64,000 bases of DNA from Paenibacillus sp. FJAT-26967 (GCF_001541095.1 NZ_LMXH01000008.1:1-64000); one strand, 5' to 3'. Positions 1 to 8,665 are shown, counted from the stretch's first letter. The notes: a model not told the origin generated them from the sequence alone. Program-made: numbers and translations.

Positions 1-50
1 CACAGCAATGTGTGGAGCTGACCAATACTAATCGGTCGAGGGCTTGACCT
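1..50 (+). rRNA. rrl: 23S rRNA, 3' end (partial)
   Basis: The first 50 bases match the conserved 3' tail of bacterial 23S rRNA, including the ACCAATACTAATCGGTCGAG block and the closing GGCTTGACC. The rest of the gene lies left of the window. The spacer from 51 to 234 holds no tRNA that I can fold. It carries a small imperfect hairpin near 205-226 shortly before the 5S gene, probably processing signal. Confidence 0.95.
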
Positions 51-234
51 ACAGGTCTTTACGCGAGTAGAGGCCAACATCGGAAGCATGGCCTATGGCT
101 GTGCACCACAAGATCTTTGGATGGATCTCATACATCTTTCGCTGCTAGTTTTCAGGGTACAACCCTGCTATGAGTAGTATGTCCGCAAGGAGATGCTGCG
201 ATTTTCGAAGTCTCTAACACTTCGGAACATCCTG

Positions 235-351
235 TTTGGTGACGATGGCGGAAGGGAACCACGCGTACCCATCCCGAACACGACCGTTAAGCCTTCCAGC
301 GCCGATGGTACTTGGACCGCAGGGTCCTGGGAGAGTAGGACGTTGCCAAGC
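235..351 (+). rRNA. rrf: 5S rRNA
   Basis: Complete 5S gene of about 117 nt. It begins TTTGGTGACGATGGCGGAAG, contains the conserved CCCATCCCGAACACG and GAGAGTAGGACG blocks, and its 5' and 3' ends (TTTGGTGACG and CGTTGCCAAGC) pair as helix I. It closes the rRNA operon entering from the left and is followed at once by a strong terminator. The ends are assigned by analogy with Bacillus 5S and could be off by one or two bases. Confidence 0.95.
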
Positions 352-363
352 AATAAAGTAGTT

Positions 364-410
364 AACAGACTGTTGCATAGTGAATTCACTGTGCAACAGT
401 CTGTTTCGTT
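364..410 (+). terminator. rRNA operon terminator
   Basis: Arms AACAGACTGTTGCA (364-377) and TGCAACAGTCTGTT (392-405) are perfectly complementary over 14 bp. The intervening bases are themselves almost palindromic around a central GAATTC, so the hairpin is nearly continuous. A T-rich stretch follows. It lies 13 nt after 5S, as expected for the end of an rrn operon. Confidence 0.9.
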
Positions 411-519
411 ATTTAATGTTTGTTTTTTATTATTTTTTTAAAAGCATAAAGTAAAGGGGCTACCAATTTATCCTGAGAATACTTAGGATGGAATGATCTT
501 CAAGCATGATTCAAAGTTT

Positions 520-550
520 GTCCGCATATCTTGAGAAAGAATATGTGGAC
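520..550 (+). promoter_or_regulatory. stem-loop touching the mntP ribosome binding site
   Basis: GTCCGCATAT (520-529) pairs with ATATGTGGAC (541-550) over 10 bp (one G-U) around an 11-nt loop. The very next bases, AGGGGG (551-556), are the Shine-Dalgarno of mntP. The position suggests an influence on translation start or mRNA stability. I see no yybP-ykoY manganese riboswitch signature around it. Confidence 0.5.
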
Positions 551-563
551 AGGGGGAAATTCC

Positions 564-1136
564 ATGATGGCGTTGCTGAACGCGTCACCCGTTGCGTGGG
601 GCCAGATGCTGACTATTTTGATTATGGCTGTAGCACTCGGGTTCGATGCGTTTTCTTTGGGAATAGGTATAGGGATGAGAGGCATACGATATCGGCATAT
701 TTTAAAAATCAGTATCGTCATCGGGTTATTCCATATCGTAATGCCTTTACTGGGAATGTACGCAGGCAGCTATCTGGGTGTTCTTCTTGGACATGTTGCT
801 GTAGCTGCAGGGGGAGGACTGCTTATATTACTCGGTTCTCATATGGTATACAGCTCTGTGCGTGGAGAAGATAGTGCAGCATTTAACCACAATACCTTTT
901 GGGGAATGATTCTTTTTGCTCTGAGTGTAAGTGTCGATTCCTTCTCGGTTGGAGTATCACTTGGAATTTTTGCGACAGACATAGTCATGACTGTTTTGCT
1001 TTTTGGACTTCTGGGTGGAGGTATGTCTATACTAGGGTTAGTACTCGGGCGTCACGTTGGAAGCTGGATCGGGGAATACGGAGAGGCACTGGGCGGTGTG
1101 ATATTGTTCCTGTTCGGTTTGAAATTTCTTCTCTAA
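564..1136 (+). CDS. mntP: MntP-type manganese efflux pump
   Basis: A 190-aa polytopic membrane protein with six hydrophobic segments in two halves. Each half carries the acidic helix motif of the MntP (DUF204/YtaF-YebN) family: GFDAFSLGIGIG near residue 25 and SVDSFSVGVSLG near residue 125. The family exports Mn2+ across the cytoplasmic membrane. I chose the ATG at 564 because AGGGGG (551-556) sits 7 nt upstream. The in-frame 531 TTG would place the Shine-Dalgarno inside the gene. The gene is monocistronic between the rRNA terminator and ywlE. The sequence alone cannot distinguish manganese from another divalent metal. Confidence 0.85.
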   Translation: MMALLNASPVAWGQMLTILIMAVALGFDAFSLGIGIGMRGIRYRHILKISIVIGLFHIVMPLLGMYAGSYLGVLLGHVAVAAGGGLLILLGSHMVYSSVRGEDSAAFNHNTFWGMILFALSVSVDSFSVGVSLGIFATDIVMTVLLFGLLGGGMSILGLVLGRHVGSWIGEYGEALGGVILFLFGLKFLL

Positions 1137-1248
1137 GGCACCCTGTTATTTGAAATTTACGTTACAATAATTTGTATCAACCATAAATCTAAGGGGTTAC
1201 AAATAGATAAGAATCATAACTCGTCCATATCAAAGGAGGTTGTTAATC

Positions 1249-1830
1249 ATGAAACATATTCTGTTTGTATGCACAGGGAATACATGCCGAAGTCCTCTTG
1301 CGGAAGGTATGCTAAAACAATTGGCCGGGCAGGAAAATCTGGAGATTCATATTCGTTCTGCAGGTGTTTACGCCAATGATGGGAGTCCAATATCGCAGCA
1401 ATCATCCTCGGTGTTACGGGAAAAAGGCTGTGAGGCATCGATAACCAGCAGACTATTGGGAATTCAAGAGGTAAAGTGGGCAGATCTCATCTTAACGATG
1501 ACCAACGAGCATAAACGCGGCGTGGTTCAACGATTTCCAGAGGCAGCAGGTAAGACTTTTTCGCTTAAAGAATATGTAGAGGACGACCCGTCAGTACTAG
1601 CCGCTGTACAAGAGCATGAGCAGTTAATCGCAGAAGTTCAAGTCAAGGTGGCTCTATCCGAACCTATTACTCAGGAAGAAAAAAGTCAACTCCTTCTATT
1701 GGAAAGGCAGCTTCCCGTTTATGATATATCGGATCCTTACGGAGGTTCTTTGTCTGTGTATCGCAGAACGGCTGCAGAGATTGAAGAAGCGCTGCTCAAG
1801 CTAATTAGCCAGCTAAAGAAGAATAGATAG
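1249..1830 (+). CDS. ywlE: low-molecular-weight protein arginine phosphatase YwlE
   Basis: A 193-aa LMW-PTP-fold enzyme. The P-loop at residues 8-15 reads CTGNTCRS: Cys8 nucleophile, Arg14 and Thr12. A threonine here is the residue that makes B. subtilis YwlE specific for phospho-arginine, the mark written by McsB. The general-acid segment DPYGGS is at the C-terminal end, as in YwlE. AAGGAGG (1233-1239) supports the ATG at 1249 over an upstream TTG. The protein is about 40 aa longer than YwlE because of an acidic, helix-like insertion between the LKEYV segment and DPYGG. It sits just upstream of rpiB-ywlG-glyA as in Bacillus, but a riboswitch and terminator separate them here. Confidence 0.88.
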   Translation: MKHILFVCTGNTCRSPLAEGMLKQLAGQENLEIHIRSAGVYANDGSPISQQSSSVLREKGCEASITSRLLGIQEVKWADLILTMTNEHKRGVVQRFPEAAGKTFSLKEYVEDDPSVLAAVQEHEQLIAEVQVKVALSEPITQEEKSQLLLLERQLPVYDISDPYGGSLSVYRRTAAEIEEALLKLISQLKKNR

Positions 1831-2009
1831 CAGATAGGTGAATTGGTGCACACAAAGATGCAACCCACCGTTTCCCCCTTGGGGCTGTTAATTAAAAACT
1901 GTGCTTCAAATGAGCATAAATACGAACATTAACGAGTAATTCCTATAAAATGTTCATGATTTCGGGCTTTACAGCTCTTCGTGGATGCGTTAAGATAAAG
2001 GTATCATTT

Positions 2010-2085
2010 AAGACCCGGTGTAACTGGCGACAAGTGGGTGTAACCACAATGGAGCATCGGGATATACGGCCGGTCGCCTGGGCAA
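2010..2085 (+). ncRNA. ZTP (pfl-motif) riboswitch
   Basis: Matches the pfl/ZTP aptamer in order. CCCGGTG (2014-2020) pairs with CATCGGG (2055-2061). ACTGGCGA follows the first strand (2023-2030). A GTGG...CCAC hairpin closes the internal loop (2034-2046), then TGGAGC. The 3' domain has the hallmark CGCCTGGGCA (2075-2084), whose TCGCC can pair with the upstream GGCGA to form the pseudoknot. Known members sense ZTP/ZMP (AICAR nucleotides) under folate stress and switch on purine and one-carbon genes. Here the regulated unit would be rpiB-ywlG-glyA; glyA is a classic member of this regulon. Confidence 0.85.
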
Positions 2086-2128
2086 AAGAGCAGTGCATGC
2101 GTATTTACGCGTGTCATGCTCTTTTTTT
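2086..2128 (+). terminator. riboswitch expression-platform terminator
   Basis: AAGAGCA (2086-2092) pairs with TGCTCTT (2117-2123). The helix continues, with two mismatches and wobbles, through TGCG/CGCG, and T7 (2122-2128) follows. It starts immediately after the aptamer's 3' domain and lies about 115 nt before rpiB, so read-through depends on the aptamer. This is the arrangement expected of a ligand-activated ZTP switch. Confidence 0.82.
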
Positions 2129-2242
2129 CATACCATTTCCTTGCAGCTAATGTCGGATACTAGCTTATTTTCGCTCCGGCGTGTCGGTTTGGGGTATAAT
2201 AAAGCCAAACGCATATTTATTTCCATCCGAGGAGGAATCGTT

Positions 2243-2701
2243 ATGAAAATAGCAATTGGCGCCGATCACGCCGGATACCGGCTTAAAGATGTTATCGTTC
2301 CTTATTTAGAATCACTGGGTCATGAAATCACGGATGTAGGCTGCAACTGCGATCAATCTGTGGATTACCCGGATTACGCTGTGCCTGTGTGTGATCTTGT
2401 ACTGGCTGGTAAGGCAGACAAGGGCATATTGATTTGTGGGACGGGAATCGGCATGACGATCGCAGCCAACAAGTTCCCAGGCATCCGCTGCGCGCTTGTA
2501 CATGACATGTTCTCGGCGAAAGCGACACGCGAGCATAATGATACGAATGTGTTAGCGATGGGCGAACGTGTAGTCGGACCGGGGGTTGCTCAGGAAATCG
2601 TTAAGATTTGGCTGGAAACTGAGTTTTCAAACGGTGAACGTCATGAGAACCGTTTAAGCAAGGTAAAACTTCTTGAAGAGAAATATACGATTCATCCTTA
2701 A
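2243..2701 (+). CDS. rpiB: ribose-5-phosphate isomerase B
   Basis: A 152-aa RpiB/LacAB-family protein, normal length. It shows GADHAG at residues 6-11, the YPDYA segment, catalytic Cys65 in CGTGIGM, and the HDMFSAKATREHNDTN phosphate-binding segment. It interconverts ribose-5-P and ribulose-5-P in the pentose phosphate pathway, feeding PRPP. GAGGAGG upstream fixes the ATG at 2243; a longer in-frame reading from 2093 would run through the riboswitch terminator and is rejected. A TATAAT at 2195-2200 may provide a second promoter inside the leader. The gene heads the unit controlled by the ZTP riboswitch. ywlG starts 18 nt downstream. Confidence 0.92.
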   Translation: MKIAIGADHAGYRLKDVIVPYLESLGHEITDVGCNCDQSVDYPDYAVPVCDLVLAGKADKGILICGTGIGMTIAANKFPGIRCALVHDMFSAKATREHNDTNVLAMGERVVGPGVAQEIVKIWLETEFSNGERHENRLSKVKLLEEKYTIHP

Positions 2702-2719
2702 AGGAAGCGGTGAGATCGT

Positions 2720-3370
2720 ATGAGCTCAGAACAACAAAAGATGTTGGATGGAATCGGCCCGGCTGTTGAGACGAATTTCCGCGCATTAATTGAAGCAGGC
2801 GGTTTACGTTCGGGCCAGATCGTGGTTATCGGCACTTCGACGAGCGAAGTGCGTGGGCAAAGAATCGGCACTTCCGGTACTCCGGAAGCTGCCGAGCGGA
2901 TCTATGCGGCAGCAGCCCGCGTGGCCGCCGAGCATGGCCTGTGGCTCGCATTCCAATGCTGCGAGCACTTAAACCGCGCTCTCGTCATAGAAGAGGCGCT
3001 GCTGGAGAAACTGCCGTCCCTCGAAGAAGTGAGGGTCGTCCCGGTTCCTAAAGCCGGCGGCTCAATGGCGGCTCACGCCTATCAGCACATGGCGCGTCCC
3101 TGCGTTGTGGAGGAAATCGCGGCGCATGCCGGAATTGACATCGGCGATACGCTCATCGGTATGCATCTCCGCCGGGTCGCTGTACCGGTACGGCCGCCTG
3201 TGCCCCGGGTTGGCGAAGCCCATGTGACGATGGCTTACACACGCCCCAAACTAATCGGCGGGCCTCGCGCAGTTTACGAATTATATTCAGAGGGAAATGA
3301 CTCGGGTAAAGCAGAATCATCCTCTAAGAGCTACTCCTATGCTGCCAAAGATAGCGATGCCTGTGAGTAA
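2720..3370 (+). CDS. ywlG: YwlG family protein (UPF0340, TIGR01440)
   Basis: A 216-aa soluble protein of the UPF0340 family, function unknown. It is recognised by GTSTSEVRGQRIGTSGTPEA near residue 38, FQCCEHLNRALV near 78, and the AGGSMAAHAYQH and DIGDTLIGMHLRRVAVPVR segments. These line up with B. subtilis YwlG, which is about 180 aa. The last 30 or so residues are a low-complexity Ser/Lys/Ala tail absent from the core family. Its constant place between rpiB and glyA, here under a ZTP riboswitch, hints at a role in one-carbon or purine metabolism; that is inference only. The middle of the gene is noticeably GC-richer than glyA. Confidence 0.85.
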   Translation: MSSEQQKMLDGIGPAVETNFRALIEAGGLRSGQIVVIGTSTSEVRGQRIGTSGTPEAAERIYAAAARVAAEHGLWLAFQCCEHLNRALVIEEALLEKLPSLEEVRVVPVPKAGGSMAAHAYQHMARPCVVEEIAAHAGIDIGDTLIGMHLRRVAVPVRPPVPRVGEAHVTMAYTRPKLIGGPRAVYELYSEGNDSGKAESSSKSYSYAAKDSDACE

Positions 3371-3454
3371 TGAGGCTAAGAGTGAATGACCTGATTGAGC
3401 AATAAGAAATTGTAATGAATACTGAGATCTTAATCCATGGGAGGTATTTTGGAA

Positions 3455-4705
3455 ATGGTAGAATTCTTACGTAAACAGGACCCTAAAATTGTAGAAGCGA
3501 TGAACTTGGAGCTTGGGCGTCAACGTGACAAAATCGAACTGATTGCATCTGAGAACTTTGTCAGCGAGGCTGTTCTTGAAGCGATGGGAACTGTCTTGAC
3601 GAACAAATATGCGGAAGGCTATCCAAACAAACGTTACTACGGCGGATGTGAATACGTAGATATCGTGGAAGATATCGCTCGTGACCGTGCAAAAGAACTT
3701 TTCGGTGCTGAGCATGCCAACGTACAACCTCACTCTGGTGCACAAGCAAACATGGCTGTTTACCTCGCAGCTTTGAAGCCTGGTGATACCGTTCTGGGTA
3801 TGAACCTTGCACACGGCGGTCACTTGACTCACGGCAGCCCGGTTAACGCATCCGGTATTCTTTATAATTTCGTTGCTTACGGTGTAAGCGAGAAAGATTC
3901 CCGCATTGATTATGAAGACGTGCGCAAAGCGGCTTTCAAACATAGACCTCGGATGATCGTTGCGGGTGCAAGCGCATATCCGCGCGTAATCGACTTCGAG
4001 AAACTGGCTCAGATCGCTGATGAAGTCGGTGCCCTGTTCATGGTCGATATGGCTCATATCGCGGGCCTTGTTGCAGCAGGTCTTCACCCGAATCCGGTGC
4101 CTCATGCACATTTCGTTACGACTACAACGCACAAAACACTCCGTGGACCTCGCGGCGGTATGATCTTGTGCCGTAAAGCATGGGCAGCTGCTATCGATAA
4201 AGCTGTGTTTCCAGGCTCCCAGGGCGGACCCCTAATGCACATTATCGCAGCAAAAGCGGTAGCTCTGGGCGAAGCTCTTCAAGCGGATTTTAAAACATAC
4301 GGTCAAAACGTAATTGACAACGCGAAAACTCTTGCAGAAGGCTTAGCGGCAGAAGGCATCGATCTCGTTTCCGGCGGAACAGACAACCACCTTATTCTGA
4401 TCGACCTTCGTAACCTGAACATCACAGGTAAAGATGCTGAACATCTGCTCGATGAAGTCGGAGTTACGGTGAACAAGAATGCTATTCCTTTCGACCCGAC
4501 CAGTCCGTTTGTAACAAGTGGTGTCCGCATTGGTACACCTGCAGCGACTTCCCGCGGTATGGGCAGCGATGCAATGAAGAAGATCGCGAAAATTATCGCG
4601 CTTACGCTCAAAAATCCATCTGACACTGCTGTTCATGAGCAGGTTCGCGGCCTGGTTAAAGACGTGACTTCCCAATATCCGCTCTACAAAGGTCTCGAGT
4701 ATTAA
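3455..4705 (+). CDS. glyA: serine hydroxymethyltransferase
   Basis: A 416-aa PLP enzyme of full family length. The internal aldimine lysine is Lys227 in [14 protein letters not shown]; the IASENF and [13 protein letters not shown] segments are intact. It converts serine plus tetrahydrofolate to glycine plus methylene-THF, the main source of one-carbon units for purine and thymidylate synthesis. GGGAGG (3439-3444) points to the ATG at 3455, not the ATG at 3437 that overlaps the Shine-Dalgarno. It is last in the riboswitch-controlled unit and is followed by a terminator. Codon choice is that of a highly expressed gene. Confidence 0.96.
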   Translation: MVEFLRKQDPKIVEAMNLELGRQRDKIELIASENFVSEAVLEAMGTVLTNKYAEGYPNKRYYGGCEYVDIVEDIARDRAKELFGAEHANVQPHSGAQANMAVYLAALKPGDTVLGMNLAHGGHLTHGSPVNASGILYNFVAYGVSEKDSRIDYEDVRKAAFKHRPRMIVAGASAYPRVIDFEKLAQIADEVGALFMVDMAHIAGLVAAGLHPNPVPHAHFVTTTTHKTLRGPRGGMILCRKAWAAAIDKAVFPGSQGGPLMHIIAAKAVALGEALQADFKTYGQNVIDNAKTLAEGLAAEGIDLVSGGTDNHLILIDLRNLNITGKDAEHLLDEVGVTVNKNAIPFDPTSPFVTSGVRIGTPAATSRGMGSDAMKKIAKIIALTLKNPSDTAVHEQVRGLVKDVTSQYPLYKGLEY

Positions 4706-4782
4706 TAACAATATTCGTGTGGAATATAAATGAATACAGTTAGTTGCTTTTATTTAAATAGAAACTAATATAAAGTTACTTG

Positions 4783-4808
4783 AGGAACCCTATAGGGTTC
4801 CTTTTTTT
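4783..4808 (+). terminator. terminator after glyA
   Basis: AGGAACCCTATAGGGTTCCT (4783-4802) is a perfect 20-bp palindrome followed by seven T. It separates the rpiB-glyA unit from upp. A TATAAT at 4900-4905 just upstream of upp suggests that upp has its own promoter, although no good -35 is visible. Confidence 0.92.
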
Positions 4809-4956
4809 AGGAAATAAAATTGCTATGTAATTTTAAATATGTAAGTTCTTGTAATAGATCACAGTGCTTTTTGGGGAGGATATCTAAAGAGACATATGAT
4901 ATAATAAACAGGGTTTATGGGAAAGTCAGCGAGATCGAAATTCGGGAGGAAATACT

Positions 4957-5586
4957 ATGAGTAAGGTGTTCATTTGCGATCACCCTTTGATTCAGCACAA
5001 ACTTACATACATTAGAGACGTAAATACGAAAACCAAGGATTTCCGCGAGCTGGTTGACGAAGTTGCAACTTTGATGGCTTATGAAATTACACGTGACATT
5101 CAACTAGAGAATATTCAGGTTAAGACGCCAGTGGCAACTGCTGATTGCCGCATTATTTCTGGCCGCATGCTGGGTATTATTCCGATTCTGCGTGCAGGAC
5201 TGGGTATGGTAGACGGGATTCTGAACTTGATTCCTGCCGCTAAAGTGGGACACATCGGACTGTACAGGGATCCGGAAACACTTCAGCCGGTGGAATACTA
5301 TGCTAAGCTGCCTACCGATGTACAGGAGCGCGAGCTGATAGTCGTTGATCCGATGCTGGCTACAGGCGGTTCCGCTAATGCGGCGATCACTGCCTTGAAG
5401 AACAGAGATTGCCACCAGATTAAGCTGATGTGTCTGATCGCTGCTCCAGAAGGCATTGAAGCTGTTCAGAAAGCACACCCGGATATCGATATCTATGTTG
5501 CGGCAATTGATGATTATTTGGATGACCACGGGTACATTATTCCCGGCCTTGGAGACGCAGGTGACCGGTTATTTGGCACGAAATAA
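4957..5586 (+). CDS. upp: uracil phosphoribosyltransferase
   Basis: A 209-aa type I PRTase, the normal length. The PRPP loop is [10 protein letters not shown] (about residues 129-138). [17 protein letters not shown] and the C-terminal uracil-binding [13 protein letters not shown] are conserved. It salvages uracil to UMP with PRPP. GGGAGGAAATACT precedes the ATG. Gene order glyA-upp-atp matches Bacillus. The next gene, mnaA, starts 22 nt later and probably shares the transcript. Confidence 0.96.
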   Translation: MSKVFICDHPLIQHKLTYIRDVNTKTKDFRELVDEVATLMAYEITRDIQLENIQVKTPVATADCRIISGRMLGIIPILRAGLGMVDGILNLIPAAKVGHIGLYRDPETLQPVEYYAKLPTDVQERELIVVDPMLATGGSANAAITALKNRDCHQIKLMCLIAAPEGIEAVQKAHPDIDIYVAAIDDYLDDHGYIIPGLGDAGDRLFGTK

Positions 5587-5608
5587 GAGGTAGGAGGACT
5601 TTAGTCCA

Positions 5609-6745
5609 ATGAAAAAGTTGAAAGTCATTACGATTTTCGGTACAAGACCGGAAGCCATTAAGATGGCTCCGCTTATTCTCGAACTTCAAAAGCATCCCGA
5701 ATCTATTGAATCACTTGTAGCCGTAACGGCACAGCACCGTCAAATTCTGGATCAGGTTCTGGAGATTTTTAGAATCCAGCCCGATTTTGACCTTAACGTA
5801 ATGAAGGATCGCCAGACTCTAAATGAGGTAACGATCCGTGTCCTCCAAGGACTGGAGCCTGTTTTTAGCGAAGCAAAGCCGGACTTGATTCTAGTGCATG
5901 GGGACACGCTGACGACATTCCTGGCGAGCTATGCTGCCTTCTTACAGCAGATTAAGGTAGGTCATGTAGAGGCGGGACTCCGTACATGGAATAAGATGTC
6001 CCCGTATCCGGAGGAAATGAATCGTCAGCTGACCGGGGTTCTTGCAGACCTGCACTTTGCTCCAACCGAATGGTCGGCGGGCAATTTGCGCAGAGAGAAC
6101 AAGTCAGAAAGCTCGATTTATGTGACCGGGAATACGGTAACGGATGTATTCCAATACACGATTAAGAAGGACTTCAAACATCCGGTTTTGGATTGGGCGC
6201 AAGGTAAGCGTCTTATCCTAATGACTGCACACCGCAGGGAATCGCAGGGTGAGCCTCACCGCCAAATCTTTAACGCGGTCAAGCGGATTGCCGATGAGTT
6301 TGACGATGTGGCTATTGTTTATCCGGTCCATCCAAGCCCGGCTGTTAAAGAGCCCGCATACGAAATTCTTGGAAATCATCCGAGAATCAAACTGATTGAA
6401 CCGCTGGATGTATTCGAACTGCATAATTTCTATCCGCATACGTATATGATTCTGACTGATTCCGGCGGACTTCAGGAAGAAGCTCCGACTTTTGGCGTTC
6501 CGGCTCTGGTACTACGCGATACGACAGAGCGGCCAGAGGGCGTTGAAGCGGGCACATTGGAGTTAGTCGGTACGGATGGGCAGAAGGTATACGATCGTAC
6601 ACGCGCGCTTCTGACGGATGCACAGACCTATGATCGGATGAAACAAGCTGCCAACCCTTATGGGGACGGACAAGCTTCGCGAAGAATTGTACAGGGAATT
6701 CTGCATCATTTTGGATATGAAGCTGACAGACCGGACTCGTTCTGA
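5609..6745 (+). CDS. mnaA: UDP-N-acetylglucosamine 2-epimerase (non-hydrolysing)
   Basis: A 378-aa GT-B fold epimerase of the WecB/MnaA family. Diagnostic segments are FGTRPEAIKMAPL at the N-terminus, VHGDTLTT, GHVEAGLRT, MTAHRRES and LTDSGGLQEEAPTFGVP. It interconverts UDP-GlcNAc and UDP-ManNAc in the cytoplasm, supplying ManNAc for wall teichoic acid linkage units or SCWP. That fits the tagO-tagA-csaB genes at 40-43 kb. TAGGAGGACTTTAGTCC lies upstream of the ATG. The gene probably ends the upp-mnaA unit: no T-tailed terminator is evident, only the hairpins described for 6746-6884. Confidence 0.93.
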   Translation: MKKLKVITIFGTRPEAIKMAPLILELQKHPESIESLVAVTAQHRQILDQVLEIFRIQPDFDLNVMKDRQTLNEVTIRVLQGLEPVFSEAKPDLILVHGDTLTTFLASYAAFLQQIKVGHVEAGLRTWNKMSPYPEEMNRQLTGVLADLHFAPTEWSAGNLRRENKSESSIYVTGNTVTDVFQYTIKKDFKHPVLDWAQGKRLILMTAHRRESQGEPHRQIFNAVKRIADEFDDVAIVYPVHPSPAVKEPAYEILGNHPRIKLIEPLDVFELHNFYPHTYMILTDSGGLQEEAPTFGVPALVLRDTTERPEGVEAGTLELVGTDGQKVYDRTRALLTDAQTYDRMKQAANPYGDGQASRRIVQGILHHFGYEADRPDSF

Positions 6746-6914
6746 TGTATTTTTTCTAACATTGTGACGATGCTATGACAAAGGTCACAGCATACAGTTG
6801 TACTGTTTGGTTTTATTTGTCTGAAACCCTTGATATATAAGGGTTCTTGCGAATGAGTTCACGAAAATTTTGATTTTGTTCGAATTGACAAACTAGACTT
6901 TGCTCCGATACAAT
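6746..6914 (+). promoter_or_regulatory. intergenic region and sigma-A promoter of the atp operon
   Basis: TTGACA (6885-6890), 18-bp spacer, TACAAT (6909-6914): a near-consensus vegetative promoter 28 nt before atpZ. Upstream are two hairpins without a good T-tract: TGCTATGAC/GTCACAGCA (6771-6792, one mismatch) and AACCCTT/AAGGGTT (6825-6845). They may end the mnaA transcript weakly or be regulatory. Confidence 0.8.
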
Positions 6915-6941
6915 ATATGAGGATTGATAGGGGTCAAAGCC

Positions 6942-7175
6942 ATGAATAACAAAGGAAATCGCGATAATCCTTGGAAAGCTGCCGGAATGGTAGGGGCCAT
7001 CGGGATTGATATCGCCTTCTGTATGATTGCCGGTTATGCTATCGCTACCTATCTGGTGAACCGTTTCGGCGGTTCTAAGGCTTGGATCGCGGGCGGTTTG
7101 ATGATCGGTCTCTTCGTCGGAATCGTATCCGTTGTCATGTTGCTCAAGAAGTTTTTGGAGGAATCCGATGAATGA
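6942..7175 (+). CDS. atpZ: AtpZ/AtpI family protein
   Basis: A 77-aa protein with two predicted transmembrane helices (about residues 15-37 and 47-68) and a short charged N-terminus. It is the typical first gene of Firmicute ATP synthase operons (AtpZ, 'gene 1', proposed Mg2+/Ca2+ transport or assembly role). ATG 6942 has AGGGG 8-12 nt upstream; the in-frame TTG at 6924 lies too near the promoter's start point. It overlaps atpI by 8 bp, so the two are probably translationally coupled. Confidence 0.82.
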   Translation: MNNKGNRDNPWKAAGMVGAIGIDIAFCMIAGYAIATYLVNRFGGSKAWIAGGLMIGLFVGIVSVVMLLKKFLEESDE

Positions 7176-7536
7176 CCTGCTTAAAACCGCATTACGCATA
7201 ACGCTTTTTGTATTGGCTGCAAGTATTCTAATTTGGGCTGCATACCCACCCTTGCGTACAATTACTGCAGGGCTGACTATGGGCGCCGTTGCAAGCGGAA
7301 TCAATGCCCTGCTGCTTCAACGCAGAGTCGATATGATCGGCAGAACCATTGCAGAGCAAGGCGTTCAGCGTACGAGCCTAGGTTTTATGAGCCGGCTGGC
7401 AACTGTGCTACTTGCTGTTATGTTTGCGCTTAAATTTCCACAACACCTCGATATCGTCTCAACCATCATTGGTTGCTTTTTGGTACCATTCTTTATTTTG
7501 CTAGTCGGTATTACAAAACGACAACACAAACCGTAA
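7168..7536 (+). CDS. atpI: ATP synthase subunit I
   Basis: A 122-aa membrane protein with four hydrophobic helices, the size and position of AtpI, which helps assemble the c-ring. TTGGAGGAATCCG precedes the ATG at 7168, inside the end of atpZ. Sequence similarity within this family is low, so the call rests on length, topology and position between atpZ and atpB. Confidence 0.85.
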   Translation: MNDLLKTALRITLFVLAASILIWAAYPPLRTITAGLTMGAVASGINALLLQRRVDMIGRTIAEQGVQRTSLGFMSRLATVLLAVMFALKFPQHLDIVSTIIGCFLVPFFILLVGITKRQHKP

Positions 7537-7562
7537 TGCATGGAAAGGGGTGAAAATGAAAA

Positions 7563-8339
7563 ATGCATGAGTTTCCCGTGCTACATTTTAACAACGGAAT
7601 AGATATTGATATTTCCACTTTCTTTGCTATTACCGTTACATGTTTGGTTGTGTTTATTCTCGCCCGTCTATCCGTACGTAATCTGTCGGTCGATAAACCT
7701 TCCAAGATGCAGAACTTTATGGAGTGGGTACTTGAGTTTGTCCACAATACGGTTGCTAGCACCATGCCACTGAGCAAAGCTAAGACATATGTTTCGCTCG
7801 GTATGACACTGATCATGTTCATCTTCGTTGCCAACCTGCTAGGTCTTCCGTTTGGTATTGTAACGGATCATACAGAAGAGTTCAGTTTATTTGGCCAAAG
7901 CGTTCTATCGGATGCTCGCATTCATGAACTGCATGACCAGGGCAAGCACGCTTCAATCGCTTGGTGGAAATCGCCTACAGCCGATCTTTCCGTAACTTCA
8001 GCGCTTGCCATTATGGTGTTTGTAATGACTAACACCCTTGGCTTGACACGTAACACTAAGCACTACCTGAAACACTATATTGAACCGTTCTGGTTCTTCC
8101 TGCCGCTGAACATTATTAAAGAGCTTTCCAAGCCTTTGACGCTTGCTCTTCGTTTGTTCGCGAATATTTTCGCCGGCGAGGTTTTGATCTCCACCATCTT
8201 AATGCTAGGTGTCGTTGGGGTACCGCTTCTTGCCATCTGGCAGGGCTTCAGTATCTTCGTAGGCGCCATTCAGGCATTCTTGTTCACAATTCTTACCATG
8301 GTTTACATTTCCCAAGCCAGTGTTCATGAAGAACACTAA
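7563..8339 (+). CDS. atpB: F1Fo ATP synthase subunit a
   Basis: A 258-aa polytopic Fo subunit. The essential arginine of the proton path is Arg197 in KPLTLALRLFANIFAGE. The C-terminal helices end in QAFLFTILTMVYISQA, as in other Firmicutes. Together with subunit c it forms the proton half-channels. AAAGGGG (7544-7550) serves the ATG at 7563. An overlapping 4-codon reading frame (7556-7570) sits between them and may only be chance. Confidence 0.96.
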   Translation: MHEFPVLHFNNGIDIDISTFFAITVTCLVVFILARLSVRNLSVDKPSKMQNFMEWVLEFVHNTVASTMPLSKAKTYVSLGMTLIMFIFVANLLGLPFGIVTDHTEEFSLFGQSVLSDARIHELHDQGKHASIAWWKSPTADLSVTSALAIMVFVMTNTLGLTRNTKHYLKHYIEPFWFFLPLNIIKELSKPLTLALRLFANIFAGEVLISTILMLGVVGVPLLAIWQGFSIFVGAIQAFLFTILTMVYISQASVHEEH

Positions 8340-8422
8340 CGATCGGCATGCAAGTCTTTGCAGGTTGAAGTTCGGTTAATTTAGCGCTAGGCGCGGGATC
8401 ATAATACACACAATAAGGTTAA

Positions 8423-8665
<243 letters not shown>

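Noticed and set aside
51-234. tRNA in the 23S-5S spacer
   Set aside because: No acceptor stem or T-loop signature (GGTTCGA) found.
411-563. yybP-ykoY manganese riboswitch upstream of mntP
   Set aside because: Only a short AAAGGGG-like string near 452 is present; the conserved GCCUACC and paired loops are missing.
2093-2242. N-terminal extension of rpiB
   Set aside because: It would begin inside the riboswitch terminator, and RpiB proteins start at the ATG at 2243.
6765-6790. CRP/FNR-type site TGTGA...TCACA
   Set aside because: The half sites (6764-6768 and 6785-6789 region) are about 16 nt apart instead of 6; they are part of a hairpin.
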